41,652 bases of DNA, taken from assembly GCA_002070965.1 (NCBI GenBank), contig MWEH01000169.1, positions 1 to 41,652 on the forward strand, in the 5' to 3' direction. Numbering within the stretch: the stretch's first letter is position 1; each line of letters opens with the position of its first letter. Of the stretch, positions 15,116 to 27,100 are shown one piece after another. Source of the DNA: Firmicutes bacterium ADurb.Bin080. GTDB taxonomy: Bacteria; Bacillota; Clostridia; Christensenellales; DTU072. The translations under genes were made by a program, and so were the position numbers. The notes beneath the pieces are model-generated. The model had not been told where the DNA came from. It did no database searches and saw only the letters and a program-made list of their open reading frames with translations.

Positions 15116-18100
15116 ATGAAAAAACATTTAGCAATTATTTTATCGTGTTCGCTTATTATTCTACTGGTTGGAGCTTTATTCTCTTTCAACTATAGTAAAG
15201 ATGTTGAAAATGCATATGCCGTTGAGTTATATGTTCCTACGGATACGATGGAGAACATCTACACTGAATATTATAACTACGGTTATTATGATGGAGCTAA
15301 TCCTATTCCAGGATACTACCCTATTTCGGATCTTGATGACCTAAATTATTTTAACAATTTAGTTCAAACTCCCGCTGACCTCAAAGATTGTGTGTTTTAT
15401 TTGACAAGTGATTTGGATTTGACGGGAATTACCCATACCCCAATCGGAGACGGGAATTATTTCGAAGGAGTCTTTGATGGCTGCGGATATAGTATCCGCA
15501 ATTTTTCAATTACTGAAACAACCCGTTCTATTTACGGTCTATTTCATGGGATTAGTGAAGATGGCATCATAAAAAATCTTAATATCGACAATGCTAATTT
15601 GACACAAAAAATCAATGGTGGAAAGATGGGAGCAATTGCCGGATTTAATGACGGTCTTATTGAAAAATGCTCTGTAACAAATAGCACAGTCGCAAGCTTA
15701 AGGTCGGGGAGCATCGGGGCAATTGTTGGAGATAATGAATACGGAAGGATAAACTATAGTTACGCAGTTTCTGTTAATATTGATGGACTTTATGCAAGCG
15801 GAATATCTAGATATGGATACATTGACAACTGTTTTACCTTTGATATTCAAGAAGCCGGCACCTATTCCTCTACATACTTTTATTATGTAGGCGGTTCTGA
15901 TTATATTACTAATTCATATTACTATTCAGACTGTACTACCCCTGAGAATTTTTACGATATAACCGAGTCAACTGTTAATGACTTCAGTTCAGGCAGAATT
16001 TGCATGTTTCTCAACAACTCCTTTTATTCCTCGGGTTCGAATGTTTTCGGGCAGGAAATTGGAGTAGACGAATACCCCGTTTTTCTAACACCGGGAAATT
16101 ATTCTACAAAACTAACCATCCCCGTGCATTTTGAAACAAATGGGGAAATTTTCGCAACAGAGGTTGCCAATGAAAATGGGTTTCTTCAATCCCTTCCAAC
16201 CCCTTATAACAAACAAAAGGGAACCTGCACGTATTATTTGGATGAAACCCCATTCACTCTTTCCAATGTAATTACGGATGAAATAACTGTAAATGTTTCG
16301 GGGGGAATTGCAAAAACCATTTCAACTTACTTCTTTGAAGATGCTTCGGGGACGGGAAGCATAGAAGATCCTTTTTTAATCTCAACAAAAGAAGATCTAG
16401 CGCTGTTTAGATTGGCCTGCGATGCCCAAGAAACAATCTCTTCGGGAGAAAGTTATGGGGTTATTGGAAACAAAGCCCACGTTGTTCTTTCAAATGATAT
16501 AGTTTTAAATCCCATGGAATCTAACGGTCTTGGGAACGTTTTTGTTGTTGAATATGAGGAAGATACCTATTTTTTTGAGCCAGGTTCAGGTTTTTGGTAT
16601 ATAAGTACTGATCTGGAAAACAAATTAATAGATCCTTCCCTTTTATCCACTCTTAGTGGTCTAGTATATCCCTGGAATTCCTTCGACGATTTTTATGGCT
16701 CATTTGATGGAAATGGCTTTGAAATTGAGGGAATATATATTAATGATACTGGAAGATACTATTCTGGGTTCTTTTCATTTTTACATGGAAGTGTCTTTGA
16801 TCTTTCTGTTTCGGGATATATAAAAGCGAGCTCATATGCCGGAGGTATATCCGGAATACTTCGAGAAAACGGAAGTATAGTAAACTGCATCAATCGGGCA
16901 ACGGTCCAAACTACCAGCGATGCTTCAGGAGGCATAGTTGGACAACTTGAAGAAGGAACCATCGATTCGTGCATAAACTACGCTGGTATTTCTTCTGCAA
17001 GTGCTGCGGGAGGAATCTCTGGTAGAATGTACAATTACAACAATTCAACATCCACAATTATAAACTGTATTAATTATGGGAACGTTACTTCTGTAGGGTC
17101 CTATACTGGAGGGATCATTGGAAGAGCCGATGGTAGATTCTCAGAAATATTTAATAATATTAACTATGGTTCGATTGCAGCTTCCGCCTCCTCGGCTGGA
17201 GGAATCCTTGGATATAGTTCAAATTATGTATCTTTAGAAATATCAAATAATATGAACTTCAATACCGTCAACTCCCCTCAATATGAGGGAGGGATTATTG
17301 GGTCTTATTCGTCTGGAACTTCTTTTTCGCATTACAACTACTGGTTAACAGGGTGTTGCGACAATGAAGATGGATATGGGTATAAAAATGTAAATACGGT
17401 ATGGGAAAATAACTCCAATTTTTCGGAAATTGATGGAACACTTACTGTCAGTTCTTTAATAGATGTAAACGGAGATGGAGTAGATTCTACCTCTTTACTA
17501 TCCCTAGCAAATGAATTTGCGACTATGTATCCTGGCTGCAAATCTTGGGAACAAACCCCAAATGTTACATTAATTTATTCTACAACCCCCTACTATACCA
17601 TTACTTATAACCCAAATTATGATTCGTTATATCGAGATACTATTGTATACTCTCCCTACCAAAGCACAATCTTTGATCCGGGATTTGTAAGAGATGGCTA
17701 TAGATTTCTCGGATGGTCGACAGAACAAAGCGAAACAGAAGCTGATGAAACTTACGCTCCCGGAGAACTATGTTTCTTAGAAGAAAATATTACTCTTTAC
17801 GCGATATGGGAGAATGATTATGAAGTTAAGTATATAAACTCTCTCGGAGGAATCTATCAAGAATATAACCAATATATAAGTACCAATGAAACGGAATTTA
17901 ATGTCCTTGGACTTGATGATATTGAATTTTGGCCCTTATTTGAAATCTATTATTTCCTTGGATGGAATACAGACCCTGAGGCAACTGACGCTGATCCGAT
18001 ATATTCAGATGGTTACGTTACGGCGCCCATATCAGGGGACTTAATATTACATGCTATATGGGGTTTTAATCCGAGCGAGACTCTTCAAGGTTCGGGGACT

Positions 18101-21100
18101 GAATCAGACCCCTTCCTAATTTCCAGCCTATATGATTTAGAAACTTTAGCAATATGGACTAATGACGGGTATTTCCTACAGGGAGCTCATTTCAAACAAA
18201 CCGCAGATATTATCATGAACAATTTCATATTAGTGGGTGATGTGCTTTATGCTGTATACGAAGACGGAGAAACTATTTACTATTTCGATTATTACGACTT
18301 TTCTTTTTACTCTCCAAGTGATTTGTTAACTCCCGTTTCTTTAGAGCCTTCAGTTCAAGAGGCACTTCTATCTCTAACATATTTTTGGACTCCTATAGGG
18401 CAAGAAGAGTTTGGTAATTTCCAGGGGAACTATGATGGAAATGGCTATTCAATCGAGGGGTTGATTCCCGACGGCGAATATTCTTACTCTGGTCTTTTTG
18501 GATATACTGAATATGCAACTATTTCAAATTTGCAAATTAAGTATGGTATTATCTCAATTCAAGAAATCGGGGGCGCCATTGCTGCGCACACCCAATCCAC
18601 AAAAATTATTAACTGCTCGGTTGAGGATGTTCATTTTTATGAAGCTTCATCTGGTGACCTTTACGGAGGTGGGTTAGTAGGAATTTTAGAAGATGAATCT
18701 TCAATCATCAATTCTTACGTTGTCGGCACCATAGTATTTGAGGATAGCGGAGGGGATAATTATTTCGGAGGGCTAGTTTACTCTATCGCCTATGATTCTT
18801 CTATAATTAATTGTTATGCCCATTTTACCCCTATTGGTCCTGATTCTTATAGCATCCATTACGCCGGGATTGCTATTGAGCTTGATTATTATGGAGAGTA
18901 TGATTCAACTCCTATGATATCCAATTGTTATTATTTCATTGGTGACCCTACTAGTCCATTCTATTTCCCTTCATCTTTTTATGATGATCCGTTTTACTTT
19001 GAATATAATAGGATTAAGGATGTTTTCTTTTTTGAAATACATTTCGAGGAAGAGTTCTTCCCAGAAAACCCACCTGAAAGCGGTTTCTGGGTAATTGAAT
19101 TAGTAGGCAAGAGTGATATCATCTTTACTGACCTAGCTGAAGCATTGAATTCATTTTCTTACAGTTATGAAGAGGCATCTAATTGGTCTTTGTATAATGC
19201 TCCCGATAAAACTCCTTCTTTAGAGTATTTCTTAACCTTAACCTTCAAAGATTCAACTAATAATGAAGCTACCGGGCTACTAATTAGTAGTTCAGAGACT
19301 ATCTCAATTGAAAAACGATTTGAAACAGGAGACGTATACTACACTTTAGATGGCTCCGAGCCAACAATGGAAACAGGCACCCAATATACCGAACCATTCA
19401 TTGTTCAAAATGGAGATATTTTAAAAGCAGTTGAGTATTATAACGGAAGTTACTTAGTTGTATCTACTATCGTTTTCGCCAGGGCTCTCTCCCTTGAATA
19501 CGATACAAGCTCAGCTATCTCTGGAAGTATGCCCTCCGATTCTAAATATTATTCGGTTGGGGATATTATTAATCTTGACAGAGGATATGATTTGGTTGGG
19601 CCCAGCGAAACTCCTGTATTCTCAGGATGGGCTCTATCTGAAAGTTCCACTGAAGGAACATACTCACTAGTTATAACGGCCCCTGCTGAGGGTTTTGTAG
19701 TTACACTATATCCTGTATGGAAATCAATACTAGATTCTCCATCTGTTTGGGATGGGGTAACTTTTGATGTAGACTGGTATTTCAATAATCCGAACGCAAA
19801 GGTATTTAACATCAGTACCGCTGCTGAATTCGCCGGGATTCCATACCTCGTTGATTTAATACAAATTACTGATTTTAAAAATCAAACTATAAATCTTCTT
19901 GCTGATATTGATCTTGGAAATCATGAGTGGCCTTCAATCGGGTGGAACGGGACTTTTTCCGGGAATATGAACGGTAATTTCCATACAATATATAACCTGT
20001 GTATATCCCCAAATAATCCCTGGTATGATTATGTTGACTACACTGGTCTCTTCGACAACGTATACAACGGGAGCGTGAAAAACCTTGGATTAAGCGGAGG
20101 TTATGTTTATGGGGAGAACTGCGCCGCATCTCTAGTCAATTACCTTGATTATTCATCTATAAGTAATTGCTGGGTTGAGGGAGTAGAGGTGGAAGCAACG
20201 GAATATGGATCCATTGTAGGCGGAATAGTAGCTAGCGCATATTATTCAAAAATAACCAATTGCTATTCACTTGCAAATCTTCGTGTAGGTATATCCGGAT
20301 CTGCTGGAGGAATTGTCGGAGACACATATACTAATGATGAATCTCTCTTCTCTAATTGCTATTTTGCAGGTTCTATTGAATATGAATTTATTGCAAATGC
20401 AGGTTCAATTTTTGGGAGATTCCAAACAGAAAATACCTCAATAGTTCCGGTTGCTAGCTCTTTCTATTATCCTGTAAATACTTTCCCTCTCATTGGTTAT
20501 TCCACTTTGTTGCCCGGAAGTATTTTATCAACATCTTCTTTCTTTTATCAGAACAACGAATTAACTCTTTCCAACGAGGTGGATCCAAACATGGATTCCA
20601 ATCCTGCTACTTCTCTTCTTATTGCCTTAAACGAAGGAGCCGAAGTGAGTTTCTTTCCCTGGGAAAATTCCCTCTGGTATGAAGATTCCTTTGGTATGAT
20701 TAGGCTTAACCCAATAGCTTTTGCGGAAGTTACCCCCAATCTATGGACGGATGAAGATATTGTTGACCTCGATTGGTATTATAATAACATAGGAAATAAT
20801 TCCTTCTATATCTCCACTCCTGCTGAGCTTGGGGGTCTAGCATATATAGTAAATACTTTAGGAGAATATTTTTCCGGAAAAACGGTTTACCTTTTAAATG
20901 ATCTCGATATGAGCGGAGCGATTTGGGTCCCAATTGGAAACAACTATAACTTCAGCATATATTTCTCTGGACTATTTGATGGAATGGGACATGTCCTTTC
21001 TAATCTTAATACCCCATCCTCCCTTTTCGAATATTCATCTGGCTTTTTCGGATCTGTATATCATGGAACTATACAAAACCTCGGGATTGTAGATTCATCC

Positions 21101-24100
21101 TCTTTTGCCAATGCAACGGCGGGAGGAATAGTAGGAATACTTGAAGGAAATATATACAACTGCTTCTATACTGGAACAGTGTTCGGCAGAACCTACTCCG
21201 GTGGTTTGGTTGGAGAATTCCAGGGCTCTTCGGAAGGAGGAGGAATACAGAATTGCTGGACTACTGCTGAAGTATCCGGCCTTCCTGGATGCATAATAGG
21301 GGCGCTTGTTGGTCGCTCAAGCGGATGGGACGACCAAACTAGTTATTGTTATTGGGTGGATAATGATTATATTCTTCCTATTGGCATGGAGCAGGACGGA
21401 GGCTCATATAGCGATTGCCAGCCACTAGCCTATAATGATGGTCAATATAATATGTTGTCATATCCAGTTGACTATGATGAGGACTTTGTAGAAAGCACAA
21501 CTCTTGTTCAGGCTCTCAATGAAGTTGTAAGAATGTTCGGAATTACCGAATACGCTAAACATGGCCTTACTTTAACCGGTGCGCCTACCTTTGATGGCTA
21601 TTACCAATCTTATGATGTCATTGCCGATTTTACTCACATTTGGATAGGATACGGTGTTGCTGGAAGAAATGTAGCCCTTGAAGGATATGATTATGTTATT
21701 GGAATCGCAGCTTCCGCCGGGTACACCTTAAATGGTGCTTTGCCTTCAGTTTATGTGGGAGGAGTCCTTCTAGATTCTTCAGGTTACTCATGGGATACTT
21801 CAGAGTCAATACTTACTATTTATGCGCAGTACATTACAGACAACATCACTATTACTTATGAAGCTCTACCCGCCCTATTGTCTATCTCTAAGGTAGCCAC
21901 AACCAACGGATCTTTTGAGGTAAATGCAAATGCTCTATACAGATCAACTGTAGAAATCACTGTTACCCCTGATGCGGGATATGAAGTATCTACCATTACC
22001 TGCCAGGAACTGTGGAGAGCCCCCTTTACACCTACTTACAACATTATTACTGGAAAGTATGAATTTGTAATGCCCGGAACAGCGACAACAATCACTGTCA
22101 CCTTCAGCGCAGTAGAATACACAATTACATTATTTGACGAGGACGGAGATGCCCTTCACGGTGTATACGAGACAGATTTGTCCGTTGCAACAATTAATGA
22201 CACCGTGGAAATAATTACATCCCCTAATTCTGGATATGAAGTTGACTCAGTAACCTATACCATCAATTCCATAGAAAGGAATGTCTCGTTTGACGAAGGT
22301 TATTGGATAACAGATATTACCGGAGATGTTATCGTCAAGGTTACTTTCAAGGTAAAACTCTATACTGTTTCCAAATATACAACTGATCCTGTCGGAGGAG
22401 ATTTTTCCATTTCTTCTTCGCAAGCACCCGCTGGGGCTAATGTATACGTTAGTTTATCTGTTGATCCAGGCTGGACCATCTCAAATCCTGCGGAAGATAT
22501 TTATTATTCTTATGGCGAAAAAGATTATTCTTTGAATCAAGACACTAATTATTACTACCGTAAATTTACTATGCCTGCAAGTGACGTTACAGTAAATGTT
22601 ATTTTCTCAGAAGTTCTTTACACAATAACTAAAAACCCCACATCTAATGGTTCATATATCGTTGTTAACGGAGATGACCAAGAGATATCTACTGCAAACT
22701 ATTCGGAAATGGTTTACGTAGTTCCTACTCCAAACACTGGATATGAAGTGGAGTCCGTAGAATACTCCACCGATATTGATTCCGTAAATATTCAATACGA
22801 TTTGGGATACAGCTTCTCTATGCCCGAAAATAACACTTCAATATCTGTTACTTTCAAAAAGGTGGTTTATGATATAACCGCAAATGCTACAACAAATGGA
22901 TCCTACACTCTTTCGAAAACATCCGGGTACTACGGAGATACTATTACTGTCACTCCAATTCCTGCCACAGGGTATGGAATTGATTCAGTTTCATATGATG
23001 ATGGTGCATCTCACGATATTACTCCTGTATCTGATGTATACTCTTTTGATATGCCTGCATCAGACATATCTATTTCCGTATCCTTTTATCCCCTCGACTA
23101 TGTAATAACAACAAACGAACCGATTAATGGGAGCTATACTGTTACCGATTCAAACAGTGACCCCGTCACATCTATGTCCTATGGCGGGGAAGTCAACATA
23201 AATCCAACTCCTGATTATGGTTATCAAGTTGATAAAGTTTACTACTATGCCGATTCTGTTGGGTTTGTATATATCCCAAATATTTCGGGTTATACTTTCG
23301 ATATGCCAGCATTTGACATTGATGTTTATGTAACATTCATTTCAACTAGCGCAAACATTCATGTAAACACACCTATTGGCGGGTGGGTAAAAGTAACGAA
23401 TGATTATTCTGGTGTAAATATTATTGATACGGCTCCGCCAGCTGCAACAGTTTATTTAACCTATTATTTAAACCCTGGGTATTCTTTAGATGAAGTTTTT
23501 TCTTTCACCATATTAAATGAAACCCCAGCAGAAGAAGACTACACTCTTGCGAGTGGGTCTACCTACTACTTTACTATGCCTCTCACTGGAGGAGTAACCA
23601 TATCACTAAATACTGTGTTGGGCTCAAAATCAATTAGCTACTACGACACTGATGGATATGCAACACATGGCTCTTACAGCGCACTCTCAGAAACCGTGAA
23701 TGTGGGCTCTTTGGTGGAAATAACCGCAACACCAGCTGACGGTTATTACATAAGCTCTATTTCATATAATGATGGAACTGACACTGTTTACCTGCCCTCA
23801 CTTGAGTTCGTCATGCCAAATAGTGATGTTACCTTGAGAGTCGAATTTGCTCCCATTACATATTATGTTACTAAAAATTCTAGCAACGGAACTTTTGTTG
23901 TAAACACCACCTCTACTACTGTCGGGGCAACAATCACAATACCCCAGTTCGACCCTAATACCGGATATGAGCTTTACAGCGTCAGCTATAATGATGGGGT
24001 AGACGACTATGATGTTTCTCCTGTTCTAGGCGTTTACTCTTTTAATATGCCTGCATCAGATGTAACAGTGACAGTGGTATTTACAAAAATTAATTATGCA

Positions 24101-27100
24101 CTTTCAAAAGATGAAACTGAGAACGGATCTTTCTTAATTACTTCTGATGGCATAGAAGAGATTTCTCTAGCTAATTATATGGATGAGGTTATCATTATAG
24201 TTAATCCCACGACAGGTTATGAGATTGATTATATGTACTATGAGTATTTGAGAGGGGAGAGCACTGTTACCATTTATATCGCATATAATAGCGGATATAA
24301 ATTCACTATGCCTTCACATGATACAACCGTCCATGTTTCTTTTAAAAAGTCTAATTATCTTATCACCAAAACTCCTACGGAGGGAGGAACAATTATAGTA
24401 GACGATGCCGATTTAGTTTCGGAATATGATGCTGTGATTACGTTAACTGTAACTCCTTTAAGTGGGTTCAAAATAGACCACGTATACTATACAAATAAAG
24501 CTACCAGTATCCAAACTGAACTCTATTATGTAACTACTCCTGGCAATTACATTTTCACAATGCCTGATGCAAACGTATCTGTTGAAGCCACTTTTTCTAG
24601 GGTGCAATATGGAATTACTGCTACCACTGTAGGTTTGGGCAACTATGAAATGTGGGATGGAAATGGGTTAATTGAATCAGGGCTTGCCACATTCGGATAT
24701 AACACATATGTTGTTCTGGAGGATTCATTTGCGCCCGCAGCAGGTTATAAATTCTTATCTGTTGAAATAATAAAGGACAGTGACTTGAGCGTAATTTCGT
24801 ACACTTACACACATGATACCGAACTTGGCTTGGGCAAGTATCAATTCTTAATGCCTAACAGTGCCATTACTGTTACTGTTACCTTTGTTGAAGAAAACTA
24901 TTTGGTTTCTTTTGAGGCATTGTCAAACGGAAATGCAAAAATTTATCGCGATGGTCAAGCAGAAGTTACCTACCTTGATGACGTAAAATACAATGAACAA
25001 ATTGCAATTAAAGTTTATCCAAATATCGGGTATGAAATAGCTTCAGTAACGGCTTTCTACGATAGCGCACCAAATCTCCTGTCTGACCCTGAATCCGACG
25101 GTGTTTACCTGTTATCAATGCCTGCAGAAAATGTTGTCCTGTCAGTGACATTTAGTGCAATCGATTATACCGTTACTTCCGAAATATCAGGAACAGGAAC
25201 ACTTCTGTTAAACGGCTCTGTTTCTCTCTCGGATGCGAATGTAGGGGACAAGATAACCTTGACCATCACTCCCGGGGATTATTATGAACTTTCAGAGATT
25301 TCCTATACATACGGGGCAACAACCAAAACCATTACCCCTGTTGAAGGTGTATACAGTTTCAATATGCCTGCTAGTGATGTTGAAATCGCAATATCTTTCA
25401 CAAAAATAATATATACCATTACTTATCAGTCACTAGAGGTAACTCCGCCTGAAGCAGTAACTTATGATTGCGAAACCGATCTAGTTTTAGCGGCAGGCAT
25501 TTCTCGCCCCGGATATATCTTTTCTGGATGGAAGATAACAACGGCTTCTGGCTCTTGGATGATCAATACGATTTATGGGGCTAGCGACAATCTTCCTACT
25601 ACTATGAACGGTAATGTAACTTTAACAGCTCAATGGGATGCAGTACTTTATGAGTTACAAATCAACGGGCAAACAATAACCTACTCTCGCGATGAGTCGA
25701 TTACTATACCTTCCGCAATCACTGCTCCTTTTGGCTACGCTTTCGCAGGTTGGGAGGTATTTGGATTGCCGACGGGAAATTGGGTTTCAGGCGAAATTGC
25801 TTTAGCAGATAGTGTTTATCCTATAGGCGAAAAGTACGGGGATGCTTCTCTGAGACCCAAAAACACAGCTCTTAGCTATGTTATGACTTTTGATGTACAG
25901 GGTGGGATATATATTGAAGACTTAACGTATTATTCCTCAGTTGTCCAGAAACTACATGGCGAAGCAAGTAAAACTGGGTACACCTTTACCGGGTGGAAAG
26001 TAACTGCTAATGATGGTAATTGGGTAATTGGAGAATTATATCCTGCAAACTATCAGTTCGAAGCTGTTGGTATCTATGGGAACGTAACCCTTCAAGCTCA
26101 ATGGAGCATTATTACTTACACAATTAACATCTATGAAGACAATGATTCAGCAAACGTTTTGCTGGATACACTTCAGTACACCATAGAAACCGGCTTCACT
26201 TTGTCTACAGGAACTCCGAGAAATGGTTATTTCTTGGCACATTATGAGGTCACATGGTCACAAGCAAATTGGGCCTCTGTATACGGCGAATATGAGCCTG
26301 GGTTTTTCGAAGCAGGAAATTACGGAAATGCCAATGTGAAGGAAAGATGGGAAAAAACTCTTTATACCATTTCTTTTGACACAGATGGAGGAAGCACTAT
26401 CGATCCAACTAATTACTATATTGGGGTAATTATCTCAATAGTTGCAAACCCAGAAAAAGAAGGGTTTACTTTAACTGGTTGGAAAGTTACTACTCCAGGG
26501 GGCTCTTGGAACTTAAACTATGTATACCCAACCGTTATTTCCTATCCAAACAATCATGAAATTTATGGAGATGTAACTTTAACAGCTGTTTGGGAAATAT
26601 CTGAATATTCTATCGATTACTCTGGGGCTGCAAACACTGGTGTTTTCTTACACAATCAAACCGTAAGCTTTGCAACAAAGGCCTCCTCTCCAGGACATAC
26701 TTTCTTGTATTGGGAAGTAATCAGTTCTGATCCTGAATCAAATTGGGTAATTGGGGAAAGATATAATTCGGGAGATAGCACCAGCGGAAAATATGGAGAT
26801 GTAGTTTTAACAGAGGTCTGGGAAACTCCAACCATCTCTATTACTTACGTCACTGGAAACAGTGCTTCTGTCCTAGTCCCTGGAACCCCATCAGTCGTAT
26901 ATGGACAATCAATTTCTGCATTACCCCTCGTCTCTCACACATTAAGACCGGGCTATTCATATAACCTAATAGGATGGTTCGATGCTGAAGTTGATGGAAA
27001 TCTTATCACTGGTGAGACGTTAATCAATGAAAGTAACTTAGCTATACTTAGTGATGCAAGAACAACGATTTCCCTTTATTCAAGATTCACTGAAAGCTTA